Source: Pseudomonadota bacterium
GTDB taxonomy: Bacteria; Pseudomonadota; Gammaproteobacteria; Burkholderiales; Burkholderiaceae_D
Direction of reading: 5' to 3'
Length of the DNA stretch: 31,211 bases
Assembly (NCBI GenBank): GCA_023389425.1
Contig: JAEWEK010000082.1
Span: forward strand, 1 to 31,211
The position numbers and the translations under genes were made by a program. Below, in pieces: positions 19,711 through 27,386 of the stretch; position 1 is the first letter of the stretch, and every line of letters starts with the position of its first letter. A model generated the notes under the pieces. The model was not told the origin of the DNA. It saw only the letters and a list, made by a program, of their open reading frames with translations, and searched no databases.

Positions 19711-20685
19711 TTATCGTTCAGCCACCCACCGCCACACAGTGATCCCATATGCAGATCCGAGACTGGCCATCGGTTCGCCTGCGCTGTACACGCGTTGGGC
19801 GGCGCCGGGGTCGGTCGGCTGCCAGACGCCCGCTTTCGGGCAGGGTTGGCCAGCCTTTGCCCAGACTTCCTTCTCTGCTTCATTTTCTCTTGGCTGCGGA
19901 ATCAGCGGGTACCAGATTGTGGGGACGGCGAGCGTTTCCGGAGGCGGGAACATGTAGGTCTCGGTTCGAAGCTCTTCCGTGGTTTTGACAACCCGGTAGG
20001 CAGGTTGCATGCGCTGCCCCTTTATTGCAAAGGTCAGGCTGTGGTGTTCCAGCCCAGTCTTGGGATACCAGACGCCGGTCCAGGGAACCTCGTCGCCAGA
20101 GTTGCATCCAATAGTTCTGTCTACGGTGTATTCCGGCAGGGGGTCAGGAAGGTTCCACGGTAATGTTCCTTTATACCACCTGACATCCGCATCGTAAGAC
20201 TGAGCGATTTTGTCGCCCGGGAAGCCACCATCGTCATTTATGCTTTCGGGCCAATCCGGGATTGGATTGTCGTAACTTTTTGCTCCCCACAATGCGTTAT
20301 TTAATGCGCATCCAATTGCGCTGGCGTACGCCGTCAGGCGTCCAATTCGATCGCCGTTGAACTCATCATATTCTGCTTCAGTCATCCAACTGTGCAGGGG
20401 TTGGTCCATCATGCCGCGCATATCACCAGGGATACACTCGGCCGTTTCCCACGCGAGGCTATAGTCACCTAGCCTAGCCAGTTCAGCACCCCGTCTGAAG
20501 TTATGTCCTCGCCGATTGAATGTATCGAAGATTTGATTGTTCCTGCCAAAATTCGTGACCTGACTTGAAGTGGCCTGCCCCCTGAACCACCTCATCATCT
20601 CCTCAAATTCTTCTGCTGCCAGCTCAAAGAAATTCGGCGAGGTAAAGAGCTCCCAGATTGCGGCTTCTCGATCCAGATTGCGCAT
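19711..20685 (-). CDS. Candidate T6SS immunity protein with duplicated GVWxP motif
   Basis: A 324-residue protein with no signal peptide. The first 120 residues are helical, with NFFELAAEEFEEMMRWF. Two copies of a roughly 30-residue motif follow in the C-terminal half: GDEVPWTGVWYP...KGQRM (about 197-226) and GQPCPKAGVWQP...AGEPM (about 279-306). The end, YGITVWRWV, and the GQxCPxxGxW pattern resemble proteins annotated as Imm71/Imm72-like immunity proteins beside T6SS effectors; this is from memory, not a search. I chose the ATG at 20685, with GGAG 6 bases upstream. An ATG at 20697 directly after the effector stop lacks such a site. Position after the effector gene supports a protective role. 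Confidence 0.65.
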   Translation of the reverse strand: MRNLDREAAIWELFTSPNFFELAAEEFEEMMRWFRGQATSSQVTNFGRNNQIFDTFNRRGHNFRRGAELARLGDYSLAWETAECIPGDMRGMMDQPLHSWMTEAEYDEFNGDRIGRLTAYASAIGCALNNALWGAKSYDNPIPDWPESINDDGGFPGDKIAQSYDADVRWYKGTLPWNLPDPLPEYTVDRTIGCNSGDEVPWTGVWYPKTGLEHHSLTFAIKGQRMQPAYRVVKTTEELRTETYMFPPPETLAVPTIWYPLIPQPRENEAEKEVWAKAGQPCPKAGVWQPTDPGAAQRVYSAGEPMASLGSAYGITVWRWVAER

Positions 20686-20697
20686 ATTGTTCTCCAT

Positions 20698-22245
20698 TCA
20701 GAGTGCGGGTACAGTGAGCAGGAGTTGTATCGCCTCCTGTGGTGGAAAATCGAATGCGCCCCATCCGGTCTCGAAGGGACCGCGGATATGGGTGTCGGTA
20801 ATTTGTACGCGAAGTTTGCTCGGGACCAACTCACCAGTAACGTCGGTAAATTCCACGCGGCGATCAAGAGCACCTGCATGGCTCCGGATGATTTCGCCAG
20901 TCGCACGATCGACACGCGGCATTGCTTCAACCATCTTGTCACGCCTCGTTGGACAAAAAACAATCTGTTCAGCGCCACCAACCAAATAGTAAGTCGTCCC
21001 CTCAAGTTTCTGGCTGGCGGCACCGCCGCGCCAGACTAGCAGTGTCTCGTCAGCTTTAATCTCATACTCGACAAACCAACCATTTTGATTCCACTTTGGT
21101 TTGACGGCGAACCGGCTACGCCAATGATCTCGATCCCTGAGAGCTTTGAACTCCGCCTCGGTCATCCAATACATCCCCGCGCCTTCGTTCGATGGGTCGA
21201 TTATCCGGTACAGCTTGTCTGGGCCTCTAATCGCGTCGGCACGTAGTCCACCTCTCTTCGAGAAGGTCTCAACGGTCTCCTTGTCAATTTTCGGATGGTT
21301 CGGGTGTTCACGCATCAGCTCTCGGATTTCGTCATCCTTCAGTTGCAAACGAGGATGCTTCAATTTTCCGTTGAACTTCTTCGCCCACTTCGGCGGCTTC
21401 GCATTGATCAGTCTTGCTGCTCCTGTTTCCGAGATCGGCGCAAGCCACCCTCGGTTGGTGCGACAGACCTCAACCCGCCACGCGTGGTCATCGAGTCTTT
21501 TTGCTACGACCTTCAGCACCGTCCGCATAGGCTCGACAAGTTCCGCGGCCGCGTGGCACATGGCGCGGCCTTCGCTGTCGATATGCTTTACAAAGTCATC
21601 GATATGTTCGCGGATCGTGCTCGGCACGATGCGCCGAATCTTCTGCAGAAGGGCTTTTAGATCGTCGAGCTTTTCGTTCGCCAGCCGGGTCAGCGTTGTT
21701 GGGCTGATCTTATTTGTGGCGTCTTCTATCGTCGTGGCGACGAACTTGTAGACATCGGGTAACTTGCCCTTGGTCGCCCACTGAATTACCCGATTGTGCT
21801 GCAAGTACTCGGTGATTTTTGGGAGCGCATCGTCACATGCGCGGCGTGCAGCGGCGACGAGCTTACCTGCATTGGTGATGTCGTCCGCATGCTTGACCAG
21901 GGGTTTCAGATAGACCCAGACGATACGCAGTACGCTTTTGACGACGGTGCCGATTTCTGGCACGAAGCCTACAACCGTGCTCGCAATGAAGAAGAGCGTG
22001 ACCTTATTGCCTGGGTCTTTGCGGTATTGCTTTACATTCGCACACAGATCCCGCACGTCAAGGATGGTGTCGACAACCGGGATCAGCGAGACCACCATGT
22101 CAAAGCCGATTTGTCCCACGGATCGTTCCGCATTGAAGTCTCCCTGGAGCGCACCCCAGATCCATTCCCCAACCCCGATATGGTCTGGCTTTTCGTGCCC
22201 GTTGACCGCATTCAGCGCCTCCAGTGTCTGGTTTCCGGCTTCCAC
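20698..22245 (-). CDS. Candidate T6SS effector with unassigned C-terminal domain
   Basis: A 515-residue protein. Residues 20-115 carry VGEWIWGALQGDFNAERSVG, then IPVVDTILDVRDL and a hydrophobic stretch (about 82-114). This pattern occurs in large PAAR- or VgrG-linked toxins. A helical middle (about 120-260) follows. The C-terminal 180 residues (about 335-515) have LYRIID (Arg347), GMYWMTEAEF, WNQNGWFVEYEI, TLLVWRGGAASQ and YYLVGGAEQIVF. I recognise no catalytic family there. The GTG start overlaps the vgrG TAG by one base and has GGGAGGA 5 bases upstream, so it is translated with VgrG. The immunity candidate follows at once. The effector role is inferred from context. Confidence 0.7.
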   Translation of the reverse strand: MEAGNQTLEALNAVNGHEKPDHIGVGEWIWGALQGDFNAERSVGQIGFDMVVSLIPVVDTILDVRDLCANVKQYRKDPGNKVTLFFIASTVVGFVPEIGTVVKSVLRIVWVYLKPLVKHADDITNAGKLVAAARRACDDALPKITEYLQHNRVIQWATKGKLPDVYKFVATTIEDATNKISPTTLTRLANEKLDDLKALLQKIRRIVPSTIREHIDDFVKHIDSEGRAMCHAAAELVEPMRTVLKVVAKRLDDHAWRVEVCRTNRGWLAPISETGAARLINAKPPKWAKKFNGKLKHPRLQLKDDEIRELMREHPNHPKIDKETVETFSKRGGLRADAIRGPDKLYRIIDPSNEGAGMYWMTEAEFKALRDRDHWRSRFAVKPKWNQNGWFVEYEIKADETLLVWRGGAASQKLEGTTYYLVGGAEQIVFCPTRRDKMVEAMPRVDRATGEIIRSHAGALDRRVEFTDVTGELVPSKLRVQITDTHIRGPFETGWGAFDFPPQEAIQLLLTVPAL

Positions 22246-25079
22246 TATCGTCCTCCCTGGTCGGAGCGCGCCTTCACCACGCTTTGCGCATTAGCGACGA
22301 GTGAATCGAGCTCGGATAACAAGTCATCCGTGGTCGGCCGCGTTTCGTCTTTGGTCGAGGGTGAGTTGTGATAGACGACCTTCTCGACAGCGTCCGGCAG
22401 GTTTCGCTCTTCAGCCATTCCATTGCCATCGAGCGTGCCATCCTTTCTGCGGCCATCGGCGAAATGCAGCGTGTAAGGCACGCCGGCCATTGGCGCGCCC
22501 TGGTAACCATCCAGATCTAGTTTCAGCCAGTTGGTATGGTCGGCGGCGGGGAAGAATGGCAAATCCGCTTCCCGGCTTGCCGGTCCATCCCACTTGTGCT
22601 TGGCCGCTTTGACGGTGAAATCGCCGGCGCAGCCAAGCTCGATCTTCCCGTCTGCGATCTTGATGTACGCACCGCCACAGAGCAGCGTAAGGCTGTTCTT
22701 GGCCGCGATCACTATGTCGCCTTCGCTAGCGCTGATCGTCACGTCGCGATTGGCCGCAATGCCGATACTGTCCTGCTGCGCTTGCAGATCCAGCCTGCCG
22801 GCACGCGCAATGTGCTTCATCCCGTCTTGGTGCGCAAACAGGGAAATGCCCCTGCCCGCGTTGATGTTCACGCGCTGCCCCGCAACGGCCTGGATATGCT
22901 GCTGCGCCAGGATGTTCTGTTGCAGTCCGCTGTAGCTGATTGACGATTTTGGTGTGGCGCTGACAAAGCCGCCGTCGGCATATTGCGCGATGAGCGCGGC
23001 GGAATTTTGACCCGCGCCGCCTTCGGCGCTTTCCAGGTCTTTCGCCAATTGCTGATGAGGCGCGAGATCGACCGGCATCGCCTGATGCTGTTCGGCGAAC
23101 TCCCCCAATTCCTTCAGCAATGCCTGTGAGCCTTCGAGCAGGGCTTGAAGCGGTTCGCGTTCCAGCTGTTTGCCCGCTGCACCAAGCATCGCCTGGGTCG
23201 TCAACAAAATCAGACGCGCCGCACGCACCGCCACTGACTTATCGCTACGCAGTTCGGCGCCTTCGCCCCGCGCCTGGCTTTCCCCGCCGCTCCTCGGGTG
23301 AGTCAGCCACCCCAGGTTCAATTGACTGTGCGCGTGCTCACTGGCGAGCTGCGCGCTGATTTGCCCGGGCGTGTCATCGAGACGCAGTTGGTTGTAGCGG
23401 AAACCTTTGACTTCCTTGCTCTTGATTCCAGCAAGGTAGCGGTTTCCAGGCAGTTCGCCCTTATGGCTAAACGCTGGCGGGCGTGCGGCTCCCCCATACA
23501 CCCGGCCGACGACGATGGGCTTTTCGGGGTCTCCGCCGAGGAAGTCCACCAGCACCTCGTCACCCACGCGCGGCAGGTTGATACTCCCCCAGCAGTCGCT
23601 CGCCCAGTGGCTGGCGACACGTACCCACGCCGAATCGCGATCAGTACCACTGGCGCCGGCACCGCCAGGGTGATCCGCCTCTCGCGTCGCCGGAAAGCGG
23701 ATCTTGATGCGTCCAAGCTTATCGCAATGAACTTCTTCGCCTGCAGGGCCAACGACGATCGCTGATTGCAGCCGCACGCGCGGGAAGTCGCTGTACGGAT
23801 CGTAAGCCGGAACAATCGGTATGCCGCGCCGTGTGCAGGAGAACCGGTTGGTGTATTTAACGTCGCGCGCGTCACTCGCTTGTTTAAGCGCGGTGTGAAA
23901 TGGCTCCTGTTGCCAGCCGTTGGCAGCGAAAAGCCGCTGCACCCGTTCATCGACGTCCATCGGGAGGTTGTTCTCCGCCACGACCGACAGCTCTGTGAGC
24001 ACGAACTCTCGTTCATCGTCTCGATGTTTGTCGATGTCGGGGTGTCCATCTAACCGGAACCATTCGCCGACACAGAAGTCGCGCACACCGCCTTCGCCCG
24101 AAAAGCGTTTCGATTCGTATTCGTGACGCTGGATGCGCAGGTCTCCGAGCCTGCGGTAATCACTGTCGTCATCTCCAACATGCGGTGGTTCAAGTAGATG
24201 ATCGTCCAGGCTGAATGCAAACTGGTTGCCGGATTTACCCTGTTGCATGATGGTTGGCCTGTGCGTCAGCATCATCTGCCCCTGCTGGTAATCCCAGCTT
24301 TGGCGAGTAACGCTGCCTGGCTTCAGGGTACGTACTGAATTCCAGTTGATGATGCTGTCGCGCGCCTCGGTGCCTGCGTCGCGATGAAACCGAACCGTGC
24401 GTGCAGCATTCTGTGCAAGCACGCGCGAATCGTTGAAGAGAACGAGCGTATGTCCGGCAGTTACTGAACTGGAGGCGTCCGTTGGCTGGCCGGGCCGGAT
24501 GAACCAGCCGATGCCTCTTCGTTTCCAAAGGCGACGCAAAAAGGCAGCGTCGGACTCGTTGTGCTGCATGATGAATTCACGGGACGGATAGGACCCGCAT
24601 ATGCTGGAGGTGTCCATATCGAAGACCTGCCCCAGAATCGGGTTGAGGGCCCGCCACTCACGAACCATCTCGGTCGAAATATCAATCTCGTTCAAGTTGC
24701 GAAAGATGCGGGTATTCACACGCTGTCCCATCAATGTCAGCGCGTCGCTCACCCATAACTGGTAGGTCGCCAGACCGCCGTCGCTCTGTCCGGCGGCAGC
24801 TTGCGAGACAATGCCGCACACTGCGCGCAACTGCCCTCGGTCAGTAACGAATTGAAGCTCGGCCGGAAGTGCGATGAGCTCCTTCAGCGGAATTGCCACG
24901 TTCGTGGACACGCACAGCAAGCGATAGTCGATGCCGCCGCAAATGCTTTCGTGTCCGGAGACTTGCTTGATGAGCAGGTCATCCTCGCTGACTGAATTCC
25001 GGCACGCCAAGCGCAAGCGGATCGGGCGATTCGATTGTGTGGGAAGCGGCGCTAGACCGGCGAAGCTCGAGGCGTTCAT
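22245..25079 (-). CDS. vgrG: Type VI secretion spike protein VgrG with C-terminal extension
   Basis: A 944-residue VgrG that trimerises into the T6SS spike. The gp27-like hub occupies the N-terminal half (FIMQHNESDAAFLRRLWKRRGIGW near 168-191). The gp5-like OB domain is about 453-545, with DKLGRIKIRFP, WVRVASHWA and INLPRVGDEVLVDFLGGDPEKP. A linker with NQLRLDD follows, then the DUF2345 beta-helix (about 700-830), rich in ITISA/INAG-type repeats. Residues 832-944 form an extension resembling a transthyretin-like domain (GAPMAGVPYTLHFADG, GTLDGNGMAEERNLP), a fold known to bind effectors in other VgrGs. No other T6SS structural genes are in the window, so this is an orphan vgrG module that depends on an apparatus encoded elsewhere. 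Confidence 0.94.
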   Translation of the reverse strand: MNASSFAGLAPLPTQSNRPIRLRLACRNSVSEDDLLIKQVSGHESICGGIDYRLLCVSTNVAIPLKELIALPAELQFVTDRGQLRAVCGIVSQAAAGQSDGGLATYQLWVSDALTLMGQRVNTRIFRNLNEIDISTEMVREWRALNPILGQVFDMDTSSICGSYPSREFIMQHNESDAAFLRRLWKRRGIGWFIRPGQPTDASSSVTAGHTLVLFNDSRVLAQNAARTVRFHRDAGTEARDSIINWNSVRTLKPGSVTRQSWDYQQGQMMLTHRPTIMQQGKSGNQFAFSLDDHLLEPPHVGDDDSDYRRLGDLRIQRHEYESKRFSGEGGVRDFCVGEWFRLDGHPDIDKHRDDEREFVLTELSVVAENNLPMDVDERVQRLFAANGWQQEPFHTALKQASDARDVKYTNRFSCTRRGIPIVPAYDPYSDFPRVRLQSAIVVGPAGEEVHCDKLGRIKIRFPATREADHPGGAGASGTDRDSAWVRVASHWASDCWGSINLPRVGDEVLVDFLGGDPEKPIVVGRVYGGAARPPAFSHKGELPGNRYLAGIKSKEVKGFRYNQLRLDDTPGQISAQLASEHAHSQLNLGWLTHPRSGGESQARGEGAELRSDKSVAVRAARLILLTTQAMLGAAGKQLEREPLQALLEGSQALLKELGEFAEQHQAMPVDLAPHQQLAKDLESAEGGAGQNSAALIAQYADGGFVSATPKSSISYSGLQQNILAQQHIQAVAGQRVNINAGRGISLFAHQDGMKHIARAGRLDLQAQQDSIGIAANRDVTISASEGDIVIAAKNSLTLLCGGAYIKIADGKIELGCAGDFTVKAAKHKWDGPASREADLPFFPAADHTNWLKLDLDGYQGAPMAGVPYTLHFADGRRKDGTLDGNGMAEERNLPDAVEKVVYHNSPSTKDETRPTTDDLLSELDSLVANAQSVVKARSDQGGR

Positions 25080-25268
25080 GAGATCTCTTCCGTGGCGAAA
25101 ATGTGCACACGAAACAGTGCCATGCGAGCGGTCGTCGCAAGTTGATCTTCGTCATTGCTGAGGTACAAGAACGCCGTGGGGCCCTTCTGTCAGGGCTGCG
25201 TTCGTGTTCGCTCGGGCGCTAACCGATTGGCATACCGTGGGCCTGTCGTGGACGGTGCGCAGCCCGGG
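25080..25268. other. Intergenic stretch upstream of vgrG
   Basis: This 189-bp gap should carry the vgrG promoter on the minus strand. I see no convincing -35/-10 pair, terminator or small gene in it. Confidence 0.4.
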
Positions 25269-25712
25269 TCAGGTCGATCCCAGCAAGTCGTAGGAATTGA
25301 GCAGCTGGTAGGTGATCTCGGGATTACTGACGAGGCAGCGTCGCACGGCCGCCGGCACGTTCTGCCGCAACTTCTTGCACAGCCCCGGCTTTTCCTCGAA
25401 CACGATGATGATGCCGCGTTCGGTCCGCACCTCGTTCGGTCCCGGATGGATGCGCAGTTCGGCGCCGATGTGGGAGCGGATCAGCTCCTGCACGTGCTTG
25501 AGGTCTTCATAGGTCGCGATGCGTTCGATCCGCCCCAGCAGGCGCTGCTCTTCCTGCCGCGTGATGCGCAGCGGCCGGTAGTCGCCGTTCGGGTCGGCCA
25601 GCAATTCGTCGCGCCCGCACACGCATGCGCCTGGCGGGCATTCAACTCGGATCGGGAAAGGTAGCTGCGTCAATGGTTGCCCTCGCGCGTTGACCATGAA
25701 GTGATTGTACAT
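25269..25712 (-). CDS. Conserved-looking hypothetical protein with CPPGACVCGRD motif
   Basis: A 147-residue protein with no signal peptide or membrane segment. Near the N-terminus is RVECPPGACVCGRDELL, three closely spaced Cys that might bind a metal or form a redox site. A helical middle (ITRQEEQRLLGRIERIATYEDL) follows, then RGIIIVFEEKPGLCKKLRQNVPAAVRRC. I do not recognise a named family. The ATG at 25712 has AGGCGG 6 bases upstream, overlapping the stop codon of the Mut7-C gene. An ATG at 25748 would overlap that gene, and one at 25697 is also possible. It ends inside the repeat bordering the T6SS module, so its native 3' end may have been affected. Confidence 0.7.
   Translation of the reverse strand: MYNHFMVNARGQPLTQLPFPIRVECPPGACVCGRDELLADPNGDYRPLRITRQEEQRLLGRIERIATYEDLKHVQELIRSHIGAELRIHPGPNEVRTERGIIIVFEEKPGLCKKLRQNVPAAVRRCLVSNPEITYQLLNSYDLLGST
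25279..25295. repeat. Direct repeat, right copy at the T6SS module edge
   Basis: CCCAGCAAGTCGTAGGA matches 19363-19379 in 16 of 17 bases. It lies in the last codons of the hypothetical gene on the minus strand, where it encodes SYDLLG. The left copy read in the same direction also spells SYDLLG. Confidence 0.5.
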
Positions 25713-25722
25713 AAGCTGCCGC

Positions 25723-26472
25723 CTAGGGGACAGGGCCAGGATCGACATCCGCCACCCGCGCCAGCAGGTCCGTCATCCGCTTCCAGTGCGAGCCCTTCCA
25801 GAACACGCCGCCGCAGCAGTCGCAGATATTGAATTCTTCATGTTGGGCACGCACCGCGGGCGGCAGCTGGTCCGCCACGCCGGCCTTGTCCACGGCGCGC
25901 AGCGGCAGATTGCAGTTCAGGCACAGGCTGAATGGGCGCACGCTACCCGCCAGGTCGAGCCGGCCGAACACCTCGCGCAGCTGTTCTTCCGGCTTGATCG
26001 CGTGGACGTAGCAACCATGCGTGATGCCGCGACGCTTGAGCAGTTCGCGGTCGCGCGTCAATACGACACGCTCGTCGCGCGCGGCCAGCTCCTCGATCTC
26101 GTCGTCGTGGATGTCGTTGCGGTAGACGGTATCGAAACCGGCCATGCGCAGGAAGCGCGCCAGCCCGCCGAGGTGGGCGTCGGCCACGAAGCGCAGGCGC
26201 AGCGGCCGCTCGCGTACGCGCAGCAGTGGCGCGATGTCGAAGGTTTCGAACTTCGGGTAGACGGCGATGCGGTCGCCCTCTTCGATCAGGCGCTCGAATG
26301 TGCTGGACTCGCCGTTGACGAGCACCAGCTCGACTTCGGTATGTGGCACGCCCAGCGCCTCGATCATGTGCTTGGTGGTGGCGTCGCGCGCGCAGGCGGT
26401 CGTGAACTCGCGGGCGCGCCGTTCGCGCGGCAGGAAATCGTTGAGCTCTTCGTAGAAGCGGAAGGTCGCCAT
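25723..26472 (-). CDS. Ubiquitin-like / Mut7-C RNase domain protein
   Basis: A 249-residue predicted cytosolic nuclease. The N-terminal 80 residues are a ubiquitin-like domain (MATFRFYEELNDFLP, EVELVLVNGES, LIEEGDRIAVYP). Then comes the Mut7-C RNase domain: LRFVADAHLGGLARFLRMAGFDTVY (conserved Asp of the PIN-like fold), DDEIEELAARDERVVLTRDRELLKR, and a zinc ribbon formed by CLNCN and CDCCGGVFWKGSHWKRM. The combination is known as Ub-Mut7-C. Its RNA target is unknown. Its ATG overlaps the DUF72 stop (TGATG), so translation is coupled; an ATG at 26478 is an alternative start. Confidence 0.9.
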   Translation of the reverse strand: MATFRFYEELNDFLPRERRAREFTTACARDATTKHMIEALGVPHTEVELVLVNGESSTFERLIEEGDRIAVYPKFETFDIAPLLRVRERPLRLRFVADAHLGGLARFLRMAGFDTVYRNDIHDDEIEELAARDERVVLTRDRELLKRRGITHGCYVHAIKPEEQLREVFGRLDLAGSVRPFSLCLNCNLPLRAVDKAGVADQLPPAVRAQHEEFNICDCCGGVFWKGSHWKRMTDLLARVADVDPGPVP

Positions 26473-27257
26473 CACCATGCCGGCAGTATGGCACCAGCGA
26501 CGCCGGCGTCGGCGCGCTGCACGTCCAGCGCGTTCGGCATCGCCGCGCCGGATGCCGTGTTATCGAAGATGCACCAGACAGTGCGGCCCGCCGCCTTGTG
26601 CACAGCCATGTCGGCCGCGAGGCTCGCCAGATAATCGTCCGAGTACGACGAGTAGTAGACGCGCGGGCTGCCGTGCAGGCGCGCATAGATGGTCGCGGTG
26701 GTCGGGACGTGGGCGCCCGGCTGGCCGGCGGCGGGATCGGCGACCACCCGGGTGATGGCAGCTTCGCGCAGCAGGTCGGTGGCGCCGGCAGCGAACCAGC
26801 TGGGGTGGCGCGCCTCGCAGGCGAGCATGCAGCTGAAGCGCTGCTGCAGTTGGGCGAAGAAGGCCTCGGCGACGCGGGTATCGAAGGCCAGCTTGGGTGG
26901 CAGCTGCGCCAGCACGCAGCCCAGCTTCGGGCCCAGGCCCGCCACCTCCGCCGCGAAGCTGTCCAGGAGCGCTTCGACGTTGGCCAGCCTGGCGTCGTGC
27001 GTGATCGTGCGCGGCAGTTTGACGGAGAAGCGGAAATGCTCCGGCACACTGGCCGCCCAGCGCTCGTAGGTCTGCGCCTTGTGCGGCCGGTAGAAGGAGG
27101 AATTGATCTCGACCACCGGGAAAACGGCGGCGTAGCGCTGCAGGTGCGAGCCCTCGGCAGGAAAGCGGTCGGCGACCTCTTTCGGAATGCTCCAGCCAGC
27201 GCAACCGATCAATCGCTCAGCGTGGCGGGACGGTACGGCTTGGTTCATCGCTACCAT
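26472..27257 (-). CDS. DUF72 family protein (YecE-like)
   Basis: A 261-residue cytosolic protein of the DUF72 family, a TIM-barrel fold without an established activity. Diagnostic stretches are IGCAGWSIPKEVADRFP near residue 18, VVEINSSFYRPHKAQTYERWAASVPEHFRFSVKLPRTITHD, LAQLPPKLAFD, EARHPSWF, YARLHGS and VWCIFDNTASGAAMPNA. The last gives the conserved FDNT motif. The start could be 27257 or the ATG three codons later at 27248; neither has a clear Shine-Dalgarno sequence. It is the first gene of a tight three-gene minus-strand cluster. Confidence 0.9.
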   Translation of the reverse strand: MVAMNQAVPSRHAERLIGCAGWSIPKEVADRFPAEGSHLQRYAAVFPVVEINSSFYRPHKAQTYERWAASVPEHFRFSVKLPRTITHDARLANVEALLDSFAAEVAGLGPKLGCVLAQLPPKLAFDTRVAEAFFAQLQQRFSCMLACEARHPSWFAAGATDLLREAAITRVVADPAAGQPGAHVPTTATIYARLHGSPRVYYSSYSDDYLASLAADMAVHKAAGRTVWCIFDNTASGAAMPNALDVQRADAGVAGAILPAW

Positions 27258-27350
27258 TCGAATGTTTCAATAAGGAACACAAAGTTTATCTGGAAGGAAA
27301 TAGTGGGGGCGCGCGATACGTTCGGGGCGGCGGGATGGCTGGCGCCGACA

Positions 27351-27356
27351 TACAAT
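27351..27356 (+). promoter_or_regulatory. Candidate -10 box of trxC
   Basis: TACAAT lies 31 bp before the trxC ATG. No good -35 is present 17 bp upstream, so an activator may be needed. The divergent gap to the DUF72 gene (27258-27386) shows nothing else clear. Confidence 0.35.
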
Positions 27357-27386
27357 GTGCACAGAACATGCTTTGGAGGAAGAACC

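Noticed and set aside
19656..19883. N-terminal extension of the PAAR protein
   Set aside because: The frame is open to an ATG at 19883, but this part overlaps the immunity gene 3' end and lacks protein-like sequence. The GTG at 19655 has a near-perfect ribosome-binding site.
20698..21260. ADP-ribosyltransferase assignment for the effector C-terminus
   Set aside because: LYRI and AEQ recall ART motifs, but the distance between the Ser/Thr-like segment and the Glu/Gln is too short and the usual middle motif is missing. Left unassigned.
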